Shown one piece after another: positions 11,361-21,849 of a stretch of 64,000 nt of DNA. The notes beneath the pieces are model-generated. The model was not told the DNA's origin, searched no databases, and saw only the letters and a list, made by a program, of their open reading frames with translations. The translations under genes and the position numbers were made by a program. The stretch is from Akanthomyces muscarius (Eukaryota; Ascomycota; Sordariomycetes; Hypocreales; Cordycipitaceae): assembly GCF_028009165.1 (NCBI RefSeq), contig NW_026611617.1:878001-942000 (forward strand), given 5' to 3'. Each line of letters starts with the position of its first letter. The stretch's first letter is position 1.

Positions 11361-12656
11361 CTAGCTTTGCCCAGTCTGCTGCAGTGGCCAGCGCATAGCG
11401 TCCTGCCAGTACGTCCCAACGTGGTCCGCAATGGCGCGAATCATCCGCGCACCCGCATCGCCAAAGATCCAGTACTCGCGACAGCGATGAAGCAGCACGC
11501 CATAGTACGCGAGTATAATCAGCGCTTCCGGCACACAGCGCCGCAGCGCCTCCACGTAGCCCGGCGGCGCCGTCACCGCAAAGGCCGACACGGCGTGCGG
11601 GCCGTCCTGCACCGACAGGCTCCGGCACATGTCAAACGACCACTGCAGGCTGTGCGCGGCGCCACGGCACACATCCAGGCTCGCGTCTCCCAGGTCGGAC
11701 GTGCCGAGCAGGTCGATGAGCGATTGGCACTCGTGGCCGCGCGGCTTGGTGCTCCAGTCGACGTCCTCGACGGCGTTGAGCACCTCCATGATGGGGCTCA
11801 GGTCCGCCGACTGCGGCAGGAAGTCGCGCATGGCGCGCCCCGTGGTGGCGCGCACGCCCCTGTGTAGATTGAGGCACGCCACCATGCGGTCCATGAAGTC
11901 GCCGAATCGGAAGCCATCCGTGGCCCGCAGCACCCCGAGCGTCTCGGCGAGCGACTGAAGGCTGAGCACGCCGGCAAAGAGGAAGCGCGCCGCGTCCATG
12001 TCGAGGTCGGCTGGCGCGCTCAGCAGCGAGTTGAAGGACGCTACGGCGCGCGTCTGCCGCGCCGTCGCGTGGTGCCGTAAGCTCTCGGGCGTCATCTCGG
12101 CGTAGAGCGGGCTGGACTGCGTCTCGGGCGATCGCTCCACGTCAAAGGCCAAGTGCAGGCTGGCGAGAGCGAGCAGCTGGTCTAGCAGGTACGGCGCGCG
12201 GATCCGATGCCGCATGCCGAGAGCGAGGACTCTGTGGAACGAGCCCTTGCGGCCGAGGCCGACCTGCTCCATAACCGTATGTGCATGGTGAAAGACGAGC
12301 AAGTCTGTCGCCGAAAAGACGTCCGCCTCTGACGGGAGATGCAAGTCCGTTTCCGGTGGCGTGCGGATCGGTATCTGCTGGCATGGGCTGCGTGATTGGC
12401 TCGGTGGCGACTTTTCGGTGTGCCCATTCACCTCGGCGGCCTCTTCAGACGGATTTTCGGGCGCCGCGCCGGCCGGATAGACGCATGCGCGATCGCCCGT
12501 GTTGCAGTTGAAGCAGACGGGGTGGTTCTTGTCGCAGCGGATATGACGTCGGCGGCACTCGGCGCACCCGTTGCGCGACTTGCGGTGGGAGCGCCGCGGC
12601 TTGAATGCTGCTTGGCTGGCTCGCCTGCGACGGCGCTTGTCTGGCATGTCAATCAA
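11361..12656 (-). CDS. Zn2Cys6 transcription factor (Upc2-like layout)
   Basis: Predicted nuclear DNA-binding regulator, 431 aa, single exon. Residues about 29-60 form a complete binuclear zinc cluster, from CAECRRRHIRC to CFNCNTGDRAC, spacing C-x2-C-x6-C-x6-C-x2-C-x6-C, preceded by a strongly basic segment (KRRRRRASQ, RRSHRKSR). The short length, N-terminal cluster and helical C-terminal two thirds without a classic middle homology region resemble the Upc2/sterol-uptake-control type group. Targets cannot be read from sequence. The protein ends at MRWPLQQTGQS. Start at 12656 is the first ATG; a second, MPDKRRRR, three codons later is equally possible. It may regulate nearby accessory genes, but nothing directly shows this. 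Confidence 0.85.
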   Translation of the reverse strand: MIDMPDKRRRRRASQAAFKPRRSHRKSRNGCAECRRRHIRCDKNHPVCFNCNTGDRACVYPAGAAPENPSEEAAEVNGHTEKSPPSQSRSPCQQIPIRTPPETDLHLPSEADVFSATDLLVFHHAHTVMEQVGLGRKGSFHRVLALGMRHRIRAPYLLDQLLALASLHLAFDVERSPETQSSPLYAEMTPESLRHHATARQTRAVASFNSLLSAPADLDMDAARFLFAGVLSLQSLAETLGVLRATDGFRFGDFMDRMVACLNLHRGVRATTGRAMRDFLPQSADLSPIMEVLNAVEDVDWSTKPRGHECQSLIDLLGTSDLGDASLDVCRGAAHSLQWSFDMCRSLSVQDGPHAVSAFAVTAPPGYVEALRRCVPEALIILAYYGVLLHRCREYWIFGDAGARMIRAIADHVGTYWQDAMRWPLQQTGQS

Positions 12657-13053
12657 CTTTTAAAAAGGAGTGATGGAAAGGAGAGTGAACGTTTGTTTGC
12701 AGGAACAGCGAGGGCAGATGAGGACACGCGTATTTCGCAGCCACTCGCTCCACATGCAGACCAGCAATACGCGTGTTCCTGCACGGGGAACCGGCTTACA
12801 CCAATTTTAGTATCGAGATCGTACCCGCGCAGAGTGTCGTAAAATCATCAAATGTTTGGAGTAAATTCCTTCATTTAGACTAACAAGGCGGAACTGGTCA
12901 CGTCCGGGGTTCTTGTCAGTATGACCGAGTGGCTCAGTCGTGGTGATCAGTCGCCTACTTCTACTTAAGACGCATGCTGACCCGGGTTAGGACAGGCAAT
13001 TTGCAAGAAAGAAAAAGAAGATTCCCTTCAATCTGTTACCGAAGCTCATCAAA
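12657..13053. other. Intergenic, upstream of Zn2Cys6 gene
   Basis: About 400 bases between the Zn2Cys6 start and the broken CE5 gene. Expected to hold the regulator's promoter; no motif recognised. Confidence 0.45.
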
Positions 13054-13715
13054 ATGTATTCTAAAACCTTCCTTTCTCTGTTAACGCTCTGCGCCACTTC
13101 TGCTGCCGCATCTGCGTCATAGCGCTGCGCCCAGTACGACTTCCTAGCCATCCCGCGGCTAAGCACGTCGCAGCCTGCCTCAGAGCAAGCTTGCCCATCA
13201 TATCGTACGCCACTCATAAAATAATCCAAAAATACACCATCCACTCACTTTCAGTTCTTAGAACTCATAGACGCAAGAGGAGCGTTGGAACCCCGGGGGA
13301 CGCCCCTCATGTTCCAGCGCATTCTGACCAACACAATCAATGCTAGCATGCATCTTCTCACTAATCCCGCAGCCCTCGGTCAAACCCGACCCCTGGGTCC
13401 GATTAATCTAGTCTGGCCTTCAGAATTGTCCCGACCAAAAGTACTTGCTGTTTGACTACTCGTAGGGCGCCACCGTCATTCCGCAAGGCATCGAGAAGCT
13501 TTGCGCCCGAGCTACCGAGGCGATTGTGTCCGTCGTCTTGGTCGGCAACCCGTCTCGCGACCCCGTAAAACTCTGCAACACAGGTCGCCAGGAAAATCAC
13601 GATTATCGCACCACGTATGACCGGTTCGCGGCAGAGGGGTAGAGGGACCGAGACTCCATCCCGGTGCTGAGCGATACCCTAGACCAATCTGGCAGCGTCA
13701 AGGATATTTGCTTAG
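13054..13715 (+). pseudogene. Broken CE5 esterase (cutinase / acetylxylan esterase-like)
   Basis: Remnant of a secreted carbohydrate esterase family 5 enzyme. ATG at 13054 begins a clear signal-peptide-like sequence (MYSKTFLSLLTLCATSAAAS). Further on, the family's ELIDARG-x-x-EP-x-G block (about 13261-13310) is followed by a CPDQKYLLFDYS block ending in the nucleophile elbow near 13460, then VVLVGNPSR near 13540. Three in-frame TAG codons interrupt these blocks at 13120-13122, 13463-13465 and 13640-13642. The second falls at the elbow Gln of the family's GYSQGA motif, so CAG-to-TAG is the natural explanation; the other two also fit CAG-to-TAG. The blocks lie in more than one frame, and intron positions are uncertain. 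Family assignment rests on these three blocks in correct order. Confidence 0.72.
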
Positions 13716-13730
13716 TTGTGAGTCGACCGG

Positions 13731-14202
13731 CCAGAGTTTAATCTGGAGCAGATAGTTCTTCAAAACAATACAATTTGTGAATTTGATCCGCACTTCTCTT
13801 GCCCGTTGGAACGGACCATCCTTCGTACGGGAGGTCAGCCGAAATCGAAGATCTAGTCAAATGACACAGAATGGGACGAGACGGCGTAAATTATTCATCA
13901 GTAACAAAAGTGACACAATGCCCTAGTTCCATTTCGCCCAGTCTCTAACAAAATGATTTAACAATCCAATTGGATATTCTCGCCATAATTTCGAAATCCC
14001 GATTGCAAATCGGTGCCCGCTTCTCGCAGGCAGCAAAAAAGGCCAACATTCTTGTCGCTAAGGGTTGTGCATGCCATGTGCCAATAAGTCATTACTTTTC
14101 ATTTTGAGAGAGAATAGCAATTTGACGAGTACATTTTCGCCATACTAGTTTTACTATCCTGCTACCTTGGTAATCTCCATATTCATTTGACTCGAGCGAC
14201 GA
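13731..14202. other. Intergenic
   Basis: About 470 bases between the CE5 remnant and the 3' end of the next P450. AT-rich; nothing recognised beyond presumed 3' UTR. Confidence 0.45.
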
Positions 14203-15924
14203 CTATTGCTCAATTGGCTTCACCCAGCATGGCATATAGTACCCCTTGACGTCTTGCACGCGAGGCCTGTCGACAATCTGGACCTCACCATACACATCCT
14301 TCATGCCCTTGTGCTCAAGAAACTCAAACTCTGCTACCAAAACAGCCATGCTGACTTTGATCTCGGCCACTGCCATTTTATAGCCAATGCAGTTTCTGGG
14401 ACCGACCGAAAAGGTCATCAAGCTGCTCCATCCCGAATGCTTCTGGCCGGAAATCACTGGGTTCAAGCCTCCGACGTAGTACTTGTGCTTCTCATCCTGA
14501 AGCCAGCGCTCAGGCTTGAACGTGTCGGTATCGGAGCCCCAGAGCGCAGGATCCACGTTCATCCACTTTTGCGGAATGACGACGTCGTCGCCGCGACCGA
14601 TGCGGATCTCGCTCGCCACGCTCCCATCGCGAAGCTTGATGGGCTTACTGAGAGGAATCACGTCGTCCTTGGCGCATGTGCGGGGGATGGAGTGTGCCGG
14701 GCTGTAGAGGCGCAGTACTTCTCGGCACATGGCGTCTAGGTATGGCAGTGTATCAAGCGCTTTCCAATCGCTTTTCCAGTTTTCGCACCCCGAAGGCGGG
14801 GCGAGCAGTTCCTCTCGCAGGCGCGTCTGAGTGGAAGGGGTTTGAGCCATGGCCATGACTGCATACGCCATGGCAGATGCATTGTTGTCGTAGCCTCCAG
14901 ACAGCAGTGTAGGAATGATGGAGACGATTTCGTCATCATCTAGACGGTGCTTGGCATCTTCTTGGAGATTGGCCTGCACAAGCAGGGCGAGGATATCTTG
15001 TCTCTTTGATTTGACATTGTCCTCACCGTTCGCTTCAAGATGTGCCTTGGCGTTCTTGACTAACCGCATACTAACGTGTTGAATGTTTCGGCGGAGTCGA
15101 TTCAGCTCAATCTGTTCGCGAACGAACCAGTGGCCTAATGTCTCAACGATTGGAAACTGGGATCTCAGAAGCGAGTACAGCGACCCGGTGGCTGCGTGAT
15201 GTGTCACATCGACGAATGCAGCTTCAAGCTCGGATCTGTGACCCTCCAGCGAGCCGAATCTGTACTGGAATCCAGTCTCTCCGATAATGTCCATGAAGAG
15301 CTTCTCAAAGTCTCCATATGCATTTATTTCGATGGCCGCGCCCCTTGCGTCTGGCTTGGAACTGGAAGGGGCGTCCTGGCAACTCTTGTGCCAGCGCGCT
15401 GCTAGCTTTCCTGTAAGATCTCGGAACGCTGGCATCATTCCATTGATGGCTGAGGTGCTAAATCCAGGTCCAACGGCCCGTCGCTGCCGTTTATGCTGCT
15501 CCCCATCGACCGCCACCAAGCCGTCGCCAAAGACAAGGCGAGTGGTGCGCATCTGCGCTTGAGAGCGCGTGTACGTTTGAGAGTTATTGAGTACATGGTG
15601 GATGCCAGCGAGATCGCCAAGGACCAAGGTCGGTTTCCGATTTGTAAACGGAGAGGCCCAAACGCCCTCAAACTTTGCACATAATTTGAGCAGCAGAGGT
15701 GACATTTGCAAAGTTTGGGCTTCTGTAGAGTTCATGAAGCCAAAAAACCAATGCTTGGTTGGGGGTCCTTGAACAGCCTTGAGAGGTGATCGTGCCATAG
15801 GCAGCCAATAGGCGTGGATGGTGACAACTGCATAGATCGAAACTGTAGCCACAAAGAGAGCGATCAAATTGCCTGAGAGACCCAACTTCATGAAGAAGAC
15901 GGATTCTGATTCAAGAGGCTCCAT
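14203..15924 (-). CDS. Cytochrome P450 with atypical I-helix
   Basis: Predicted ER-anchored P450, 573 aa, one exon, which is unusual for an ascomycete P450. A membrane anchor lies near residues 14-40, followed by a proline-containing hinge. The K-helix ExxR is present (REVLRLYSPAHS) and the haem loop is canonical (FSVGPRNCIG, Cys about 512). The oxygen-activation motif of the I-helix, normally [A/G]Gx[D/E]T[T/S], reads SGGYDNNAS, so both hydroxyl residues are Asn. Overall form resembles fungal P450s that act on terpenoid or fatty substrates, but no family number is claimed. The 894-base interval shared with the divergent MFS transporter suggests a co-regulated enzyme-exporter pair (inference). 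The start at 15924 is the first ATG; Met12 (MKLGLS) is an alternative. Confidence 0.88.
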   Translation of the reverse strand: MEPLESESVFFMKLGLSGNLIALFVATVSIYAVVTIHAYWLPMARSPLKAVQGPPTKHWFFGFMNSTEAQTLQMSPLLLKLCAKFEGVWASPFTNRKPTLVLGDLAGIHHVLNNSQTYTRSQAQMRTTRLVFGDGLVAVDGEQHKRQRRAVGPGFSTSAINGMMPAFRDLTGKLAARWHKSCQDAPSSSKPDARGAAIEINAYGDFEKLFMDIIGETGFQYRFGSLEGHRSELEAAFVDVTHHAATGSLYSLLRSQFPIVETLGHWFVREQIELNRLRRNIQHVSMRLVKNAKAHLEANGEDNVKSKRQDILALLVQANLQEDAKHRLDDDEIVSIIPTLLSGGYDNNASAMAYAVMAMAQTPSTQTRLREELLAPPSGCENWKSDWKALDTLPYLDAMCREVLRLYSPAHSIPRTCAKDDVIPLSKPIKLRDGSVASEIRIGRGDDVVIPQKWMNVDPALWGSDTDTFKPERWLQDEKHKYYVGGLNPVISGQKHSGWSSLMTFSVGPRNCIGYKMAVAEIKVSMAVLVAEFEFLEHKGMKDVYGEVQIVDRPRVQDVKGYYMPCWVKPIEQ

Positions 15925-16818
15925 GGTGGTGAGATAAGTTGTTCACCGTGGCTAGGAGGGGGTCGAAGCAAGGTAGATGTCAAGTAATAAACAACAATCA
16001 AATCCAACAATTATTATCCTAAGAAGGTCGGGGCAACCATTGAAGTTCTATTAATCAAATGTGCCAACTTCACAGGCAAAAAGTTCGGCCATCGCGTATA
16101 AGCGCTAGCAATGGCAAAATTTAGCCAGGATCCAGCCCAATTACTAAAGTTGCATACAGACTATGGGCAAAGAGAGATGTTGACATGTGCCTGAGACGAA
16201 GTCCTGCTAGCCTGTAGTCCTCTTTTTAAACGCCTTGCTGCATTCCTTCGCGTCTTGGCATGTCATCTTGTATTCTTGCAGTCCTTCCAAACAGCCCTCC
16301 AGTGACGTTCGAGTAAACATCTGCCCCGCGTTTCTATTGATAAACTGCTTTGCCACATGTCTACAGCAAGGATCAGCGAGAAAAATGACTTGCACATTTT
16401 TAAACTACCTGCAGTATTCATCCACCTCATGTAGTAATAAGTCGCCGGTCCGCATATTAAGACCCACTGCAGAACTCGGCGGTTTAGCTAGTGTGGCAAG
16501 CAGGCAACTATGCTAAATAATAAGCGTGCGTTGTATGGTTAAAATGGTTAGTCATTGATAAAACTGGATTGTAGTTGCGCACATCCTGGGCGAAAGGGCC
16601 GTTGAAGATCATGGAAAAGAATCATGGCTGCGAATGTAGTCACAGACATTGGCCTCCCAAGCCAATCAAACTGCTATTGAATTGGATTATTTACTCCCCG
16701 CAAGTGAGACCCACTATCCGGGAGTCGCCGTTGTGGGTCGGGATGTAGCAAGCAAATACATGTGGCGGTGTTGGCAGGCTTTCCTGCTCCTACAGCAAGC
16801 ATTTCCACCCACCGCGCG
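15925..16818. promoter_or_regulatory. Divergent promoter region, P450 / MFS
   Basis: About 890 bases between oppositely oriented ATGs, presumably carrying both promoters. Short frames at 16207-16516 and 16649-17026 have no motif. No confident TATA or factor site was identified. Confidence 0.45.
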
Positions 16819-18607
16819 ATGGACCAACCTGCGGAAAAGACGACTGATGCGGTGGCTGGTGGTCACAGTGCTGGCGCTGTCAATAACAACAATGGCAATG
16901 TTGCCCCTGCGCAGGATGAAGCAGACTCGCAATCCACCCCTCCGAAGCTCTCTCGTTCCCAATCCATCGCCCTTGTCGCCGCCGTCAGCGGAGCAGGTTT
17001 CCTCAACGTCAGTGTTCCCCTTCTAGTTGCCGCCCCTCCTCTGATGTACAATGAATACTCAAAGCCGATGTCAACCGCCCATAGACATTCTCCAGCCAAG
17101 CTGCCGTCATCACGCTTCCAACAATCTCGAGGGACCTAAATATCCCGCCAGGTCGCCAACAGCTGGTTATATCCGTCTATGGGCTTGCTTTTGGGTGCTT
17201 TCTCCTGCTGTGGGGAAGAGTCGCCGACGTTTTCAACAAGCGCATGATATTTGTCGTTGGCAGCGTTTGGGTCACACTGAGCACGGCGGTCACAGCCTTT
17301 GCGCCAAACGAAGGCGCCTTTCACGCCTTTAGAGCCCTCCAAGGAATTGTAAAGAAAAATACTGCCGTTCCTTAAGCTGATTCGTGCACTCTTTGCTAAT
17401 AGGAAACAGGGCGCTGCGGCCAATGTTCCAACGGCAATTGGCGTCCTCGGCACTACGTTTGCCAGAGGCAAGGCGAGAATTTACGCCTTCAGCTTCTACT
17501 GTCAGTTGTCTTTTCTCTCATGCATTTTCTCGGCAACTAAAATTTGCTTTAGCCGCGGCCACCCCGCTTGGAAGTGTACTTGGAAATCTTCTTTCAGGTT
17601 TCATCGCCTCCTACACTAGCTGGAAATGGGTGTTTGGCGTTCTCGCCATTCTGGCAGCCTGCGTGACCATTGCCGGTTACTTTACAATCCCGCCCCAGAA
17701 ATCTTCACGAAATAGTACTGATGCCCGATTGCTGGACCGTCTCGACTTGCTGGGGGCCATCCTCTCGACGACCGGCCTCGGCAGTCTTCTATACGTTCTC
17801 AGCACGGGCAACCAGGCAGGATGGGCCACACCATGGGTCCCCGTCGTAATAGTGGTGGCTGTTGCCCTGATCATAGGCTTCATTGTTTGGGAGACGCATC
17901 TCGAGGCGAGGAACAACTGCCCACCGCTGCTGAGAGTATCGCTCTTTCGGACTCGAGACTTTTCTGCCTCCATGGCAGTCATGTGCATGCTCTTTGCGTC
18001 GTTCAACGGTTTTCTTGTCTACACCACCATCTTCTATCAAGACTATCAGCAACTTTCAGCCTTGCAGACCACTCTTCGCTTCATTCCGACGGGCGTCGTC
18101 GGCGTGGTGATGGCAATCTCCATCGCACCGCTTCTGTCGCGGATTTCTACAGTTCCGGTGCTTCTAGCAGGATCCCTTTCTACGTCAATATCCTCACTCC
18201 TATTCGCCGTGCCCATTCCTACCGATACGTCGTACTTTAAATACGGACTATGGGCTATGATCCTGGCCACTCTAGGTGCAGACTCAACAACCCCTTGCTT
18301 GTACTCGATTGTTTCGCACGCAGTCTCGGACGAATACCAGGCTGTCGCTGGCGCAATGCTCAACGTGTCAATGCAGCTTGGACGAGTGCTTGGCCTAGCG
18401 ATTGCCACTGCTACACAAACTGCAGTTACAGCGAAAGCAAGACATGCTCATGTCGGAGGCGACACCAGCGTTTTACCCTGGGACGAGTCCTCCCTCAAGG
18501 GACTCCGCGCGGCAAACTGGCTCAACTTTTCATTTGGCATAGCAAGTCTGGTTATCATCATTACCGTGTTCTCACGATCAGCTAAGCCTGCTCGGAACAA
18601 TGTTTAG
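16819..18607 (+). CDS. MFS drug:H+ antiporter (DHA2-like)
   Basis: Predicted multi-pass plasma-membrane exporter. Exons 16819-17007, 17085-17348, 17410-17500 and 17553-18607 give 532 aa; introns are 77, 61 and 52 nt. Splicing rebuilds an uninterrupted family sequence: GAGFLN-TFSSQAAVITLPTISRDL, then the loop motif LLWGRVADVFNKR, then ALQGIGAAANVPTAIG, then YSAATPLGSVLGNLLSGF, which is motif C of the DHA group. The N-terminal 45 residues are hydrophilic and cytoplasmic. No single continuous frame shows this protein because each of the first three exons lies in a different frame. Start at 16819 is the first ATG in frame; an upstream extension would need a GTG. Divergent from the atypical P450, so export of its product or self-protection is plausible (inference). 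Confidence 0.9.
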
Positions 18608-20026
18608 AAATAAATAGAACTGTCACCGTGCGCTTTGACGGGACCTTGCCCTCCCTCGTTGGTTCGCCACACTCCAAATTTTGAACATCTCGGCTCCATC
18701 TATTTCCCTGACCTACATCTCTCTCGTAAAAGTAGTTGCTAGGCTATTATTTAAATACCTTTAACAGACGGAGGCTAGACTAGTGGATTATGCCTACATC
18801 GAGTTCTCTATTCTGTGTTCAGGTAACTCGATCAGTGAGATAGCTGGCATTATGAACACGCCGAACCATGATTTCGTAAGTAGTATGCCTTAGCGGAACC
18901 TGCTTTGCAATTCAATGCTAACTATGGAAACGACTCGCGATGTACCTTACGGACAGAATAAAGTTCCTCTACGAGAGAAAGATCACACTGCCCTATAAAG
19001 GACGATTGCACCATAGCAGGAAATTAAGTTGCAAAATGGGGATACGGGAGACACTTTCTTGTCGTTCTCAATCTTTGTCTTGTCGTTCGAGACAAGAAGC
19101 ATTTTCTTCTGCATCTCAAATGTTGCCGGATTATCTATGCTACAGAGATGTCTCGTACAGTCCATTACATGATGGGTTGCGAGTGGGACATACTCGGTCC
19201 CTTTGTCATCCTCATGCAGCTGACGGTCGAATCATAGCAGCTACAACATTGCCTCGACAAAAAGGCGTGGATGAATCGGGTACTCAAGACAATTGCAAGA
19301 AAAAGGTTATTTGGCAGTCAACCGCTTCATTTGATAGCCGTCATTGTCCTCGTCCGTTTGAAATTTGCCGTGGTGTGATTCCGAAACAATTAGTAGGAGC
19401 CTTCACGAACCCCGCAAATTGATTCTAAAATTGGCATTAATGTCTAGGACTGCTATGGCAGCCCAAGCCTACTTACCACGTCCCTGCCACGGCCGGATGA
19501 TCGCCCGCCACGGCTCGGGAGGACTGGTCCGGGTAGATTAGCGCCCTGCCCCCCCGAAATTTCCTAGGTCTTAGTTGCAAGTGGCTGGCTAGGCGATGAG
19601 ACTCGCATCTGATGCGTTGGCCCCTGCTTCGGCAGTGACCACAGGTTACCGCGGTAAGTAGGTTTTTGCTCTCTTATTCATTTTCTCGACGTATTATACA
19701 TAGAATTTTTCAATCCACTTCACCAGGACTTTGTCTTGCCGCGCCAACACTTCTCGCGCCTCCCTGCTAGCTACGGCCACCAATGCCGCTCCAGAAACAG
19801 TCAGTCTCATCAAACCAGATCAACATATGTCGGTGTGATGGACAACCCTCTTGTGCCTCCTAGCGGGGCCTGTTTGCAATTTTCTCTGCCTCCGTCCCGC
19901 TGCGCGCTGCGAATGTATAAGAGCCCAATATCACTGCGACACTGCTCAGTCTCGGATCTACTATGCATGTTCTAAGCCAGCGTGTGAATATGATGTGCTC
20001 AGCCACACCATTATACAGGTTCCTGC
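18608..20026. other. Intergenic with a possible MITE
   Basis: About 1.4 kb. A frame at 18940-19422 has no motif and unlikely composition. The only structure seen is a possible small inverted-repeat element at 19468-19662. Confidence 0.5.
19468..19662. mobile_element. Possible MITE with 13-bp terminal inverted repeats
   Basis: Left end CCTACTTACCACG (19468-19480) matches the reverse complement of CGCGGTAAGTAGG (19650-19662) at 12 of 13 positions. The 195-base interior is GC-rich and non-coding. No convincing target-site duplication is visible, so this may be chance or a decayed element. Confidence 0.3.
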
Positions 20027-20374
20027 TCATCGCTCTCGTATCTCCTCGATAACGGACTCTCCAGTTGACAGATCCCCAGATGTCCACTGCCACACTTCAA
20101 GCATGCGCATTCGCCCGTCGGCAAGAACCTCGGGTGTAGAGCGGCATTTCCCCGTCATGAGAACGCCATTCGTATTGACATGGTGGTAGCGCATATCTAG
20201 GCTCTGGTCCTCCTGCACGGTGGCAATCAGAGAGCCCTTCACAATAGAACCACCGGCATACTCGGCCCAGACAATGTTTCCTTGTTGATGATAGTAAAAT
20301 TTAGTTGCGTCACCGACTTCGCCGTTGCTCGCATTGACCGCTGCCCTAAAGGTGCGGCCGTCTAATGTGGTCAT
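20027..20374 (-). CDS. Small protein resembling bacterial 'n-acetylglutamate synthase'-labelled family
   Basis: 115 aa, single exon, no signal peptide or membrane segment. The sequence pattern DGRTF at the N-terminus, FYYHQQGNIVWAEYAGGSIV in the middle, LDMRYHHVN, and a C-terminal EVWQWTSGDLSTGESVIEEI closely follows a family of about 110 residues common in bacteria. Those proteins are often labelled n-acetylglutamate synthase, but they lack a GNAT fold signature and their function is unknown. The Trp/Tyr-rich beta pattern suggests a small beta-barrel or lipocalin-like fold (inference). No intron interrupts it. Start at 20374 is supported by the DGRTF block beginning at residue 5. Horizontal transfer is a possibility. 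Confidence 0.75.
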   Translation of the reverse strand: MTTLDGRTFRAAVNASNGEVGDATKFYYHQQGNIVWAEYAGGSIVKGSLIATVQEDQSLDMRYHHVNTNGVLMTGKCRSTPEVLADGRMRMLEVWQWTSGDLSTGESVIEEIRER

Positions 20375-21849
20375 TGGGGGTTAGGTGAGGAACTCGTAGG
20401 AAGGTACGATACCAAAATGAAAGGTTCGCAGGCAGCAATGTTAATCAAGCGCAATATAATAGTTAGGGGAGTTTCATCCAGCCAACAAAAGCGACCACGA
20501 ATATGGCATTTTTCTCACACGTGACTGTGAGGTAAAGTAGTCTCGTTTTGGTGTAGCGTACTTGCTGTTGAAGATTTACTTTGGCATCAGCCGATGGTTG
20601 CCGAGTCGCTCTCCTCCCCGGCTGCATGATCAAAGCGAGACTGTAGTCGACAGAACTAACTTATCTTTTCGCTATATTCATTTCTGGATGAAGACATTTC
20701 AAGTCAAGGTAGACCATTGCGGGCTAGCGCGGGACCCTGGTGTGGATAAGGCCTGAAAAGACTGAGGACCCTGATCTAGATCGTCTTGGGCGGCGCACTA
20801 CCGGTACAAGCCAGCCACCAATATGCCTAAAACGAGCGCCGCAACATAGGTCTGTAGCGAGTGAGTGTGCCGATGTTCTTCTCAAGTACCTCTAGACTAG
20901 TTGGTTTGTCATATAACCGGTTATTCGTCTCCAAGTCTGCCTCCCAAGGACGGCTAGCTGTCTCACCAGCAAGAATGAATGTATGCCCCAGAATAGTCAT
21001 AAACAGAAATGTTCAAAATCGTATTTATGCATCCGATATTTATTCGCACGATAATTAAATTTCAGCCATTATAAATAGTCGTAGTAATATTAATAAACAC
21101 GTTAAAGACTCTATCGCTAGTAGTGGGGTGTCGCGACTTTGCCAGGGGGCACATCACAGACAACGCGTCAAAAGCTCGCGTTTCTCTAACACAGGAGTGA
21201 AATGGCTAAAGTTGTGCTCAAGAGCTGGCCGCGGAGGAAATGGACTCGTGGGTTTGTGGTTTAGCTATTTTCCAAGGCAAAACGTTACGCAGGTGCGACG
21301 TATATTTGGAGTGTAATATTTCCCCCGCTGATGGATTCTAACATACTGATCTTTTGCAAATGGCTAGCTTGTCTTGGGTCGCGGGGTACATATTACATTT
21401 TTCCTTAGTTATGAAAATGGTATATATGGTTTAATTATTGTATTATTATTTAAAGTCGGCGACCACGAAATGCATTGCAGTTTTGGCTTCGAACAGATAA
21501 GGAGGATTCATATTCAAGAATTAAACATATGCAAAAATATCATTACTTCTCCTTGGGATACTTAAGTAGCTACCCGGTAGTATCCGTGTGTTTGTTCGTG
21601 CTTGTGTACGAAAGAGAATATTTTTTAGTTGGCAGCGTCATTGACTTGGGCGCGGGCAACAGCTTACTTCAGCCGTCCCGCTTCGCGACAAGCCACACAA
21701 TGACATTGAATTAAAATTAATTATCGATGACGGTCTAAGCAAGCAGTCGTCAAATTCTCTATTCTGTTTCTCAACACCTTGTCCAGCGCCTAATTCTGGA
21801 GGATTGAAGGAGGGCTGACTTCTCGCTTGGCACTCGTGATCTTTCCGAG
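20375..21849. other. Intergenic, partly AT-rich
   Basis: About 1.5 kb with no supportable gene. An AT-rich, TpA-rich island at about 21020-21115 and another at about 21400-21560 look mutation-biased, as in RIP-affected repeat remnants. The final portion is the promoter of the next gene. Confidence 0.5.

Noticed and set aside
18940..19422. 160-codon plus-strand frame
   Set aside because: Cys/Ser/Arg-rich, no motif, and starts without promoter or splice context.
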